Assembly: GCF_900104095.1 (NCBI RefSeq) | Contig: NZ_FNJO01000007.1 | Span: 124,001-188,000, forward strand | Origin: Ralstonia sp. 25mfcol4.1 | Lineage (GTDB): Bacteria; Pseudomonadota; Gammaproteobacteria; Burkholderiales; Burkholderiaceae | Reading direction: 5' to 3' | Length of the DNA stretch: 64,000 nucleotides | In this document: positions 38,402 to 46,682 of the stretch, piece after piece | Layout of the letters: every line of letters starts with the position of its first letter | Position numbering within the stretch: position 1 is the first letter of the stretch | Made by a program: the position numbers and the translations under genes | Notes under the pieces: model-generated | The model's input: the letters and a program-made list of their open reading frames with translations, nothing else | Databases searched by the model: none | What the model was told of the DNA's origin: nothing

Positions 38402-39316
38402 TCAAGGCCTGGCGCCGGTTGGCCGCAAGCCGGCCGCGCGCTTGACGAGTATCTCCACCAGACGGTCGGCAAGCGGTGAGTGGTAGCCGTCCTTGCGACG
38501 CAGGATGCCGACAGTTCGCGGCCACCTGAGGCTGGGCATGTCGAGCGCGCGCAACCCGCGCGTGGACTGCGCCAGTGTTGCGCGCCCGATTACCGTGAGC
38601 AGGTCGGTCTTTCGAATCGCCGCCATCAGGCCCTCTGCCGACGAGTTCGTTTCGAGCGCGACAGTGGGTGGCGGCAGGCCAGCATCGGTAAACGACGCAT
38701 CGACCAGCTTGCGGGCGATGACGTCGGCATTGGGAAGCAACCACGGATAGTCCCCGAGACTGGCCAGTCGCAATGAACGCTTGCCATGAAGCGGATGCTG
38801 GTCACGGGCCACCACGACCAGATCGTCGTCGAACAGCAGCGTCTGTTCCATTTCGGCGTCCGGCTTGCGTGACAGCGTGGCGATGCAGAGGTCAAGCTCG
38901 CCACGGCGCAATCCGGTGACGAGCGGGTCGTTCAGGCCGATCGTCACTTGCACCCGGGCCGCCGGACGCTGTTTGATCAGGTCGGCGAACGCGTCCGAGA
39001 AAACCGAGCCGACAAGCGAAGACGGCACACCGACCCGGACTACCCCGAGCTTGCCCAGGTGGAGATCGTTGGCTTCCCGGATCGCATCGTGCAGCGAACT
39101 CCGGACCGTGAGGATGCGTTCCAGGAAGACATTGCCCGAGCTGGTCAGATCCATGCCCCGGGACGAGCGCACGAACAGCTGGATCCCCAACTGTTGCTCC
39201 AGGCGCTGAATGGCCTTGGTCAATGCGGGCTGGCTTTGTCCCACCTGTTCTGCCGCACGTGCGATCTGACCGGCCTGCGCCACCGCAACAAAGTAGTTCA
39301 GATCCTCAAGACGCAT
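38402..39316 (-). CDS. LysR family transcriptional regulator
   Basis: 304 aa. The N-terminal HTH reads MRLEDLNYFVAVAQAGQIAR followed by AAEQVGQSQPALTKAIQRLE; the C-terminal periplasmic-binding-like effector domain runs from about residue 90. GAAGGGAATG precedes the ATG at 39316. It converges with the Bug gene and may control the hydrolase-Bug pair, though no shared intergenic region supports this directly. Confidence 0.93.
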   Translation of the reverse strand: MRLEDLNYFVAVAQAGQIARAAEQVGQSQPALTKAIQRLEQQLGIQLFVRSSRGMDLTSSGNVFLERILTVRSSLHDAIREANDLHLGKLGVVRVGVPSSLVGSVFSDAFADLIKQRPAARVQVTIGLNDPLVTGLRRGELDLCIATLSRKPDAEMEQTLLFDDDLVVVARDQHPLHGKRSLRLASLGDYPWLLPNADVIARKLVDASFTDAGLPPPTVALETNSSAEGLMAAIRKTDLLTVIGRATLAQSTRGLRALDMPSLRWPRTVGILRRKDGYHSPLADRLVEILVKRAAGLRPTGARP

Positions 39317-39439
39317 GGCATTCCCTTCGGTTATCAAGCATGGGGTGCCGATAATGAAAGGAAGGGTGCCGGATCGTCAAGGCATCCGGGTGTCATGCTC
39401 CGCATAAACGGTCGATTAATGCGATGCCAGGCCTTGTTG

Positions 39440-39952
39440 CTAGGGGCGCGGCCGGGCTGGCTCCATTTGCCAGCCTCCCGGGCAGCGTTTGACATGGGGG
39501 TAATAACCGCCGGGGTGGTCGCAGTAATACGACCACCCGTTCTCTGACGCACTGTCAGTATTTGCGGCCATCCGGCGGGTGGCCGGCGCCGACGGCGTGT
39601 CATAGCCGGACAAGGTGTCGTCCGCGGGGTAGTATGGCCCGCCGTCGTATGAGTATTCCCACCAGCCAGGCCATGCGGTGCCTACCGCGAAGTAGACCAC
39701 GTGCCCATGGCTGGGGCGGAACCCGCCGTGACGAAAGCCACCGTGGCCCTGAAACCCGCCGCCATGAAAGCCTCCGCCATGAAACCCGCCGCCATGAAAG
39801 CCCCCGCCTTGGATGACGCCGCCTTGGATGCCCCCGCGGTGCATGCCGCCCGCGACGCCGCCTCGGCCGCCGGCAACGGACGGGCCGCCGATGGCCATCG
39901 CCGCGCCCGCCGCCAGTGCCAGGACGATCTTGCGAAACCTGCGCCCGTTCAT
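39440..39952 (-). CDS. Exported Gly/His-rich repeat protein
   Basis: 170 aa starting MNGRRFRKIVLALAAGAAMA, with a signal peptide ending near GPSVAG. The next segment is a low-complexity array of GGGFH units (GGGFHGGGFHGGGFHGGGFQ), encoded by near-identical 15-bp DNA repeats. The C-terminus is ordinary, with SYYCDHPGGYYPHVKRCPGG, a two-Cys pattern seen in small exported proteins of beta-proteobacteria. The His-rich array could bind metal, which is inference. GAGGACACATC precedes the ATG. Confidence 0.8.
   Translation of the reverse strand: MNGRRFRKIVLALAAGAAMAIGGPSVAGGRGGVAGGMHRGGIQGGVIQGGGFHGGGFHGGGFHGGGFQGHGGFRHGGFRPSHGHVVYFAVGTAWPGWWEYSYDGGPYYPADDTLSGYDTPSAPATRRMAANTDSASENGWSYYCDHPGGYYPHVKRCPGGWQMEPARPRP
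39757..39816. repeat. Tandem 15-bp repeats encoding GGGFH
   Basis: About four consecutive 15-bp units (GCCGCCATGAAACCC-like on the plus strand) lie within the Gly/His-rich gene. Copy number of such short direct repeats can vary by slippage in steps of five residues without loss of frame. Confidence 0.7.
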
Positions 39953-40109
39953 GATGTGTCCTCGCTTGGCTGACTGGGTCCAATGCTGGCGGGGCGATCC
40001 GCCGCGCCCGGCTGACGGACGACGCGCGACGACCTGTAAACCGTAGCGCAATCGGATTCATTCCATCATATGTTGCGGACGGAACGCTGCAGCGCAACAA
40101 GGCCTTAAA

Positions 40110-41462
40110 ATGCCGCGTGCGCCTTATGCGCAGATCGACGCCATGCCCCAGATTCACAAACTTCCCGCCATCGACGGCCAGCTTGGCTGGTTCGAAACGT
40201 CCGCTTCCCGTCACTCCGCCATTGGCCAGCCGCTGCACGGCCAGCATCATTTCGACTTCGCCGTGGTTGGTGCCGGCTTTACCGGCGTCGCGCTGGCAAG
40301 GCGTCTGGCCGAACTGCATCCGCAAGCGCGCATTGCGCTCGTGGAAGCGCTCGAAGTGGGGCAGGGCGCTTCTGGACGAAACGCGGGCTTCATCATCGAC
40401 ATTCCGCACAATGTGGACGGTGGCGAGGCCGACGCGGAATCGAACCGCCAGCTGCATGCGCTGAACCTGTTCGCCATCGAACGGCTTCGGGCCATCAAGG
40501 ATCGCCATGGCATCGACTGCGCATGGCATGACGCCGGCAAGTACATGGCCGCCCACGAGGCACGCCACATCGGGGCGCTGGAGCATTTCGCACAGGGTCT
40601 GAAGCGGGCCGGGTTCGACTACGAGCTTGTCGAAGGTAGTGCGCTGGCGGAGCGGCTGGGCACGTCCTACTACAAGGCGGCAATCCATACGCCCGGCAAC
40701 GTGCTGGTGAATCCGGCCGCGCTGGTGCGTGGCCTCGCATCGGCATTGCCCGAGTCGGTCACGTTGTTCACGCGCAGTCCGGTCACGGCCTGCCAATTTG
40801 GCCGCCGGCATACCTTGACCTTCGCTGGAGGTACCTTGCAAGCGGACAAGCTTGCGCTGACGGTCGGCAGCTTCAGCGAGACCTTTGGAAAGGTCCGCAA
40901 CCGCCTGGCCGCGATCTTCACCTATGCGAGTCTGACCGAGCCGCTGACGCAGGATGAAGCGGCCCAGTTCGATGGCGTAGCGCCGTGGGGCACCACGTCC
41001 GCGCATCCGGCGGGCACGACCGTCCGTTACACCCCCGACCGGCGGATCTTCGTGCGCAACACGTTCCATTACCGTCCCGCGCTATGCGCGTCCGACCGGG
41101 ATCTGCGCGCTGCCATGCGCCAGCATCGCTTGTCCTTCGAAGCGCGCTTTCCAGCATTGGCCGCCAGGCCGTTCGCATACACCTGGGGCGGAATGATCAG
41201 CATGACGCTGAATCACCATTCGATCTTTCGTGAGGAAGCGCCGGGCCTGTTCAGCGTGGTGGGCTGCAATGGCGTGGGGGTGGCCAAGGGCACCTACCTG
41301 GGCCACTACATGGCCGAGTTCATGTCCGGCATCCCGGGTCCTGCCATCGACTTCATCCTTGCCAACAGCCGGCCCGGGTGGATGCCACCCGACCCGCTCA
41401 AACGGGTCGGCGCAACGTGGCGGATGAGAAAGGAGCTGGCGGGAGCGGGCGGAGAGATCTGA
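40110..41462 (+). CDS. FAD-dependent oxidoreductase (DAO family)
   Basis: 450-aa D-amino-acid-oxidase-like flavoprotein. The Rossmann motif DFAVVGAGFTGVALARRLAE is near residue 50 and is followed by the flavin-contact GASGRNAGFI. The C-terminal GVGVAKGTYLGHYMAEFMSG completes the fold. Members oxidise secondary or primary amines and amino acids, such as gamma-glutamylputrescine or glycine derivatives; the substrate is not evident. AAGG precedes the ATG at 40110 (a Met at 40143 is possible). No partner genes adjoin. Confidence 0.88.
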   Translation: MPRAPYAQIDAMPQIHKLPAIDGQLGWFETSASRHSAIGQPLHGQHHFDFAVVGAGFTGVALARRLAELHPQARIALVEALEVGQGASGRNAGFIIDIPHNVDGGEADAESNRQLHALNLFAIERLRAIKDRHGIDCAWHDAGKYMAAHEARHIGALEHFAQGLKRAGFDYELVEGSALAERLGTSYYKAAIHTPGNVLVNPAALVRGLASALPESVTLFTRSPVTACQFGRRHTLTFAGGTLQADKLALTVGSFSETFGKVRNRLAAIFTYASLTEPLTQDEAAQFDGVAPWGTTSAHPAGTTVRYTPDRRIFVRNTFHYRPALCASDRDLRAAMRQHRLSFEARFPALAARPFAYTWGGMISMTLNHHSIFREEAPGLFSVVGCNGVGVAKGTYLGHYMAEFMSGIPGPAIDFILANSRPGWMPPDPLKRVGATWRMRKELAGAGGEI

Positions 41463-41503
41463 CGCAGCGGCGAGGATGAGCAGGGCGCGCGGCGATGTGG
41501 CAT

Positions 41504-41845
41504 TCAGCGACAGCCCGGCTGTTCCAGTCGTTCGATATAGGCGTCGCCCCACTTCTTCATGGCCTCAAGTACCGGCGCGAGCGTCTTTCCGAACGGCGTC
41601 AACGTGTATTCCACGCGAGGCGGAACTTCGGCAAAGACCTCGCGGGTCACGATGCCGTGGGACTCCAGTTCGCGCAGCTGCAGCGTCAGCGAGCGTTGCG
41701 TCACGGTGCCGATCAGGCGCTGCAATTCGCCGAACCGTTTGGTGCCGTCCATCAGGTAATGGACGATCAGAGGCTTCCATTTGCCGCCTGCGACGTCGAC
41801 TGTCGCAGCGACCGAGCACTGGTAGGTGGTAACCGAAGAGGTCAT
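41504..41845 (-). CDS. HxlR family transcriptional regulator
   Basis: 113 aa winged-helix regulator: CSVAATVDVAGGKWKPLIVH, then the segment FGELQRLIGTVTQRSLTLQL, the HxlR signature (C...GGKW, RF.EL, ..I..R.L...L). HxlR proteins often sense electrophiles or quinones through the N-terminal Cys (here Cys11). It is divergent from a quinone reductase-like gene and likely controls it. GGGACC lies before the ATG at 41845. Confidence 0.92.
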   Translation of the reverse strand: MTSSVTTYQCSVAATVDVAGGKWKPLIVHYLMDGTKRFGELQRLIGTVTQRSLTLQLRELESHGIVTREVFAEVPPRVEYTLTPFGKTLAPVLEAMKKWGDAYIERLEQPGCR

Positions 41846-41859
41846 GGCGGGTCCCAATA

Positions 41860-41874
41860 GGATACTTTTTATCC
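41860..41874. promoter_or_regulatory. Candidate HxlR operator
   Basis: GGATACTTTTTATCC is an inverted repeat (GGATA/TATCC around 5 bp), 14 bp before the HxlR start and 113 bp before the oxidoreductase start. Its position suits autoregulation and control of the divergent gene. Confidence 0.5.
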
Positions 41875-41987
41875 CTATATATCAAAGATGTGCCTTCTTG
41901 TGGAAAAGCGCCCGGCCCTCGATAGTTCGGCTCAGTTGCGCTGGCCGTCGATCGGGGACGTCCGCGTCGATACCAGGAGTCTGATTG

Positions 41988-42977
41988 ATGAAGGCCGCAT
42001 ATTACGAACGACAGGGCAGGGCCTCGGAAGTGCTGAGGCTCGGAGACCTTCCTGTTCCACTGCCCGGGCCTGGCGAGGTGCGGGTGTGCATCCATGCATC
42101 AGGCCTTAATCCGAGCGATATCAAGGCGCGCACGGGTTTTTCCGGTCCGTCCGCATTCTCGCTGGTCATTCCGCATCAGGACGGCGCCGGGGTCATCGAC
42201 GCGGTCGGACCTGGCGTTGCGCCCACTCGCGTTGGCGAGCGGGTGTGGGTGTTCGAGGCGCAGTATCGTCGTCCGTTCGGAACCGCCGCGGAATATGCCG
42301 TCGTGCCGGCCCATCAGGCCGTGCCGTTACCCGGCAACGTGTCATTCGAAGTCGGCGCCTGTCTGGGCGTTCCGGCGCTCACCGCGCATCGCTGCCTGTT
42401 TGCGGACGGCGACATCAAGGACCGCGCCATTCTCGTCCAGGGCGGTGCGGGGGCGGTCGGCACGGCAGCGATCCTGCTGGCCAAATGGGCGGGCACCTGG
42501 GTGGCGGCAACGGTCTCAACGCCTGACCAGGCCGATGCCGCGCGACGCGCGGGTGCAGATCTGGTGATCGATCGATGGTCGGAAGACGTGGCGGCCATCG
42601 TGAAGTTGCATACGGGGCAGCGCGGTGTCGACCGGATCGTGGACGTCAGCCTGCAGGATAACTTCGATATCGATATGGCAAGCCTGGCTGGCGGCGGCAT
42701 CATCAGCGCCTATGCCGTCGGCGCGGCCGCCGACCAGTTGTCGCTGCCATTGCTGAAAGCCATGATCGCCGGCTGTTTGCTCCGGTTCGTCTACATCTAC
42801 ACCGTCCCGGCAGCCGCAAAATCCGCAGCCGTTTCAGCGATCACCCAGTGTCTGGAGGACGGCGCCTACACGCCGACGATCGGGATGCAGGTGCCGCTCG
42901 ACGCGATTGTCGACGCGCACGAAGCCCAGGAAACTGGCCGGATGATCGGCAAGATCATCGTCAAGCCACTGCCATAG
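41988..42977 (+). CDS. Zinc-independent quinone reductase/MDR family oxidoreductase
   Basis: 329-aa medium-chain dehydrogenase/reductase of the quinone oxidoreductase (Qor) type. The GroES-like N-terminal part has HASGLNPSDIKARTGFSG; the Rossmann part has ILVQGGAGAVGTAAILLAKW with the AxxGxxG NADPH motif. Structural-zinc cysteines are absent. It probably reduces quinones or enones under electrophile stress, consistent with the divergent HxlR gene. The ATG at 41988 follows a TTG two bases of frame upstream. Confidence 0.92.
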   Translation: MKAAYYERQGRASEVLRLGDLPVPLPGPGEVRVCIHASGLNPSDIKARTGFSGPSAFSLVIPHQDGAGVIDAVGPGVAPTRVGERVWVFEAQYRRPFGTAAEYAVVPAHQAVPLPGNVSFEVGACLGVPALTAHRCLFADGDIKDRAILVQGGAGAVGTAAILLAKWAGTWVAATVSTPDQADAARRAGADLVIDRWSEDVAAIVKLHTGQRGVDRIVDVSLQDNFDIDMASLAGGGIISAYAVGAAADQLSLPLLKAMIAGCLLRFVYIYTVPAAAKSAAVSAITQCLEDGAYTPTIGMQVPLDAIVDAHEAQETGRMIGKIIVKPLP

Positions 42978-43019
42978 GCCACGCTGCAGACCCGCGAACC
43001 GCCGACGCACGGCGCGGGT

Positions 43020-44273
43020 TCACTCCGGCACGATATCGGGGCGATCGCGCGGAAACTGCGCCAGGGTTTCGGCGCTGATGTTCAGCGTCTGCATGACCAT
43101 CTCGGGCGGCGTATGGGCAAGCCAGTCGGACAGCGACACCTCGGCAAAGTGGTCGGCCTTGAAGACCTCGACCATGATCAGGTCCGTGTTGCCGACGTTC
43201 TGCACGTAGTGCCCCAGCCCCTTCTTCACGTAGCCGATATCGCCGGCGTTGAAGTCGGCGGTCATGGCCTTGGGGCCCGTGTCGAATACCGTCATGCGGC
43301 CCTTGCCCTTGATGTAGTACTGCCATTCGTCGGCGTTCGGGTGCCAGTGCAGCTCGCGCAGACCGCCCGGCTTCACCGTGACCAGCGCCGCCGCAATGTT
43401 CTGCGAGATGCGGAAATTCCGGCTGTCGGCAATCTGTACGCGGCCGCTGCGCGTCTCGCGCACCGGCTTGGCTTCGGACAGCGAGAACGTCACCGGCAAC
43501 GCAGGCGGCCCCTTCTTCGACGCCGACGCGCGTTGGGCGGCGGCCAGGGGCCCCGGATCTTTCCCCTGGAAAATCCAGAGATTGTCGACAGGAATATTCC
43601 TGAACGATTCGACCGGCACGCCAAAGTTCGCTGCCAGCACTTCCGGCGGCGTATGGGCGATCCAGTCGGTGACCAGCAGCGTGTTGAACTCGGATGCCAT
43701 GCCATTATCGAACGCGATCAGGAATTCCGCGCCCGTGGTGCCAGTTCCCTGCAGCGAATGGGGCAGGCCCGGAGGAAAGTACCAGAGGTCTCCCGCCTTG
43801 ACGTCCTGCACCGAGGGGCGCCCTTCTTCGTCGAGCGTCGTGATGCGGCATCGTCCGTCGAGCATGATGGCCCACTCGGCCTGCTGATGCCAGTGCATCT
43901 CGCGAATGCCGCCGGCCGACAGCCGCATGTTCACGCCGGAAATGTCCTTGGAGATGGCAAAGTCTTCCTGCGTGACTTCGCGCGCCCAGCCACCGTTCTG
44001 GATCCGCTTGTGGGCATTGTTGAACGACGACCAGAACAGCGGCATGCCGTTGACGTCGGTGGCCGGCGCATCCTGGAACGACGGAAACTGCTCCGCCAGG
44101 GCATCGTTGCGCGGACCGGGATCGGTGAGACCCTGGCGGTTGCGCGCATTGATCGCGCCTTCCGGCGGGCGGTCGGGGTTGCCGAACGAAGCGGCGTGCG
44201 CCGACGCGGCAGCTGCTGCAAACGCGGTGGTGGCCGCGCCGATCATTACCTTTCGCCTGGTCAGGTCAGTCAT
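43020..44273 (-). CDS. oxdC: Bicupin oxalate decarboxylase (OxdC-like), Tat-exported
   Basis: 417 aa. A twin-arginine signal (TRRKVMIGAATTAFAAAAAS) precedes two cupin domains. Mn-ligand motifs occur twice: IREMHWHQQAEWAIML with GLPHSLQ, and LRELHWHPNADEWQYY with GLGHYVQN. The lid region, SENST in Bacillus OxdC, is here SEFNT (within FDNGMASEFNTLLVTDWIAH), keeping the Glu needed for decarboxylation. It should convert oxalate to formate and CO2 in the periplasm. It stands alone, without frc/oxc. Confidence 0.93.
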   Translation of the reverse strand: MTDLTRRKVMIGAATTAFAAAAASAHAASFGNPDRPPEGAINARNRQGLTDPGPRNDALAEQFPSFQDAPATDVNGMPLFWSSFNNAHKRIQNGGWAREVTQEDFAISKDISGVNMRLSAGGIREMHWHQQAEWAIMLDGRCRITTLDEEGRPSVQDVKAGDLWYFPPGLPHSLQGTGTTGAEFLIAFDNGMASEFNTLLVTDWIAHTPPEVLAANFGVPVESFRNIPVDNLWIFQGKDPGPLAAAQRASASKKGPPALPVTFSLSEAKPVRETRSGRVQIADSRNFRISQNIAAALVTVKPGGLRELHWHPNADEWQYYIKGKGRMTVFDTGPKAMTADFNAGDIGYVKKGLGHYVQNVGNTDLIMVEVFKADHFAEVSLSDWLAHTPPEMVMQTLNISAETLAQFPRDRPDIVPE

Positions 44274-44462
44274 GATGGATTTCCTTTTTCTTCGATGGGA
44301 CAGTCCGTCGCATTGGCATCACGAAACACGGCGGGCCGTGATTCAAGGTTAGGCAGCGCAGCGGGCCTCGCCTATCAGACCATCACCATGGCGGCGCTAT
44401 ACGATGGTTTGTCGGCCTGGCCCGTCGGCATGAAGGGCGAGCGCACTGCCATGCGTGCGGAA

Positions 44463-44948
44463 TCAGAACGTGACACGCACAGTGCCGTTGTCCGACCGCA
44501 AGAGCCTGACGTGCTCACCCGGATAGAAGTTGCCTTCGGATGCGGGTTGCGTGATGGCCTGCAGTCGCCCATCGCGAAGGCGCACCGTGATTTCGTATCC
44601 GGCCTTGCGGTCGATGTGATCCTCGATTTCGTGCCCGGCAACGCCGCCGGCCAGTCCGCCCGCAACACCGGTGATCCACGAACCGTGCCCGCCGCCAATG
44701 GCGCTGCCCGCGACGGCGCCCAGCAATCCGCCGCCGAGTTCGCCGACCAGCGTGGACGTGGGACTGCTGTCGTCGATCTGCACCGACCGTACCCGCTCGA
44801 CCACCGCGGTACTCACCGACTCCGGCCGCTGCAGCTGTCCGGCGTCGTAGACGGTGCCTGACGGACCGATGCTCGCGCAAGCTGACGCGAGCCCTGCGGC
44901 GGCCACCAGCGCCGCCGTGACGCGCATCCGATTGAGGTTGGAAAACAT
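44463..44948 (-). CDS. Glycine-zipper 2TM outer-membrane lipoprotein (SlyB/PcP-like)
   Basis: 161 aa. The signal peptide ends in a lipobox (GLASAC, Cys24). A glycine-zipper 2TM segment follows (GGGLLGAVAGSAIGGGHGSW, then AGGLAGGVAGHEIEDHI), and the C-terminal part (YEITVRLRDGRLQAITQPAS) is the usual beta domain. Such proteins help envelope integrity and link to BAM under stress. AGGAGCG precedes the ATG. It lies near an HdeA-like gene in the same direction. Confidence 0.88.
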   Translation of the reverse strand: MFSNLNRMRVTAALVAAAGLASACASIGPSGTVYDAGQLQRPESVSTAVVERVRSVQIDDSSPTSTLVGELGGGLLGAVAGSAIGGGHGSWITGVAGGLAGGVAGHEIEDHIDRKAGYEITVRLRDGRLQAITQPASEGNFYPGEHVRLLRSDNGTVRVTF

Positions 44949-45012
44949 GAACGCTCCTGTCAACGCAGTTGGGGATGCCCGCCAGGTATCGCCATGCCGG
45001 GCATGGAGGTGC

Positions 45013-45348
45013 TCAGGCGCCGTTGTAGTTGATCTTCAGCGTCTGGTTGTCGAGCGACGTACGGACCTTGTCGGACAGCTTCCGGGTGGGCGCCTTCCGG
45101 CATTCATCGACCACATGGGCGACCGTGTGCGGGGTATCGACGACGATCTGGTCGTTCTCACGCACGCCCAGCTTGTCGACGCTGGCGATCCAGTAGATCA
45201 CCGCCGGCTTGTAGGTTTCGCTGACCGACAGGAACTCTTCGCAGGTCATCTTGAAAGGCTTCACAGTCTTGACGTCGTCAGTCGCAGCCGCGGCGACGAG
45301 CGGGGTGGAGAGGGCGGCGATGGCAAGGGAAAGGATCAGGCGTTTCAT
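45013..45348 (-). CDS. HdeA-like periplasmic acid-stress chaperone
   Basis: 111 aa with a signal peptide (MKRLILSLAIAALSTPLVAA). The mature part carries FKMTCEEFLSVSETYKPAVI followed by YW, and VVDECRKAPTRKLSDKV: the two cysteines and spacing of the HdeA/HdeB family, which binds unfolded proteins at low pH. The match is by motif; length is normal (about 90 aa mature). GGAG lies upstream. Divergent from the EF-hand gene. Confidence 0.85.
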   Translation of the reverse strand: MKRLILSLAIAALSTPLVAAAATDDVKTVKPFKMTCEEFLSVSETYKPAVIYWIASVDKLGVRENDQIVVDTPHTVAHVVDECRKAPTRKLSDKVRTSLDNQTLKINYNGA

Positions 45349-45661
45349 GTGGGCTCCTGGGACGTCGCATGGGATGGGTTGGGCCGGTGGGCAAGCAACG
45401 TAGCCGTCCGGTCGAGAACGATCCTATGGGCGGACGGCGCCGGACCGTTTCGGCAACCCGCAAGCCATTGCCAAATCACATGACGGGGAGCGAGATTCCG
45501 CGACGATGTCCCCAGCCATCAAACGACGGTCCCAAAATGTCAAATGCTCGGCCGAAATTTCGCCAATACTGCAACGGATACCCATGTGGAATTCCGCCAT
45601 TCCGCGAATGGCGGCGTCTCCCGGCCCGGGCATCTCACACAACGAGAATCGAGGAGAAAAA
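45349..45661. other. Divergent hdeA-like/EF-hand control region
   Basis: About 310 bp between divergent starts, with no gene I can support. GAGGAGAAAAA at its right end is the ribosome binding site of the EF-hand gene. Confidence 0.4.
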
Positions 45662-46045
45662 ATGGACCGTATGAACTGCCTTGCTGCTGCCTTGGCCTTG
45701 TCGATCAGCATCGCGAGCGGCGTCGCCAGCGCGCAGGCCTCGCAACCTGCGGCACCGGCGCCGGCGCCCGCCACCACCGATGTCAACGAAGTCCCGCAGC
45801 CTCCGCAAGGCATGACGCCGGCCGAGCGCAAGAAGTGGTTCATGGAACGGTTCAAGGCGGCCGACACCGATCACGACGGCAAGCTGACCCGTGAGGAGGC
45901 ACGCGCTGGCATGCCGGAGGTCTACAAGCGATTCGACAAGATCGATACCCGGAAGCACGGCTACGTGACCGAGCGTCAGGTGGGGGCAGCCTGGTCAAAG
46001 ATGATCCAGGACGATATGCAGAAGAAAAATCCGATCATCAATTGA
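45662..46045 (+). CDS. Exported EF-hand protein
   Basis: 127 aa with a signal peptide (MDRMNCLAAALALSISIASG, then VASAQA), a Pro/Ala linker and one canonical EF-hand loop, DTDHDGKLTREE (D-x-D-x-D-G...E). A second loop, DTRKHGYVTERQ, is degenerate. Probably a periplasmic calcium-binding protein of the small Burkholderiales type. A strong GAGGAG lies before the ATG at 45662. Confidence 0.85.
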   Translation: MDRMNCLAAALALSISIASGVASAQASQPAAPAPAPATTDVNEVPQPPQGMTPAERKKWFMERFKAADTDHDGKLTREEARAGMPEVYKRFDKIDTRKHGYVTERQVGAAWSKMIQDDMQKKNPIIN

Positions 46046-46682
46046 AGGCAAGGCCCTGACGGTGCCGAACCACGGGATGCCGGAGGGGCTACGCCAGCCG
46101 CCTTGCCGTGACAATCGGAAGATCCCCGTTTTTTGCTGGCCCGGCGCGTTCCTGCGTGGCGATATTCCGCTGCAGCCATTGAAAGACATGGGCCGTATAT
46201 TCGTATTGCCGACCGCGGACCTGCCGGGTATGATCCGTTCGCTCATGTAGTGTTCCCTGTATGAAGTGCGGGATGAAAGGCCGCGAGCGGTCGGGAGGTT
46301 GCCGGCAGCAGGCCGGCGAGCGTGCATGGCCAGTGCCGTAGCGCGCGGCATGCTACCTCCGCATGCCGCCGATCCCGCGCCGTTCTCCTGTCATGGCCGA
46401 TATGACCATACGTTGGTATGACTGTCCGCCTATGGCGGTATGCGCGGCCCCTGCAGGTCATGTGCGCCGCCAGACCCGCCCAGGGGCATGGCCGGACCAC
46501 CGCGCGTATTTCTGATGCAGGCGTGCGCGGCCGTCGGCGCCGTTTAGCCAATCTTCATTTTGTAAATGCCGGCGCAAATGCTGGTATGGGCCCACTCACC
46601 TGCCGGGCCTATGGTGTGTTGCAGGCAAACCATGGTGTCATTCCGCCGCGCCGTTCGGAGAAACGGCAATCGGAGAATGACC
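46046..46682. other. Long intergenic region with small inverted repeats
   Basis: About 640 bp without a credible gene. CATACGTTGGTATG (46407-46420) is a palindrome-like repeat, and CCGCCTATGGCGG (46426-46438) is a tight hairpin 5 bp later. They could be an operator and part of a terminator or leader for the downstream kinase. Purpose unknown. Confidence 0.4.

Noticed and set aside
39757..39816. Short tandem repeats considered as a CRISPR-like array
   Set aside because: The units are 15 bp without spacers and encode in-frame GGGFH repeats of an exported protein.
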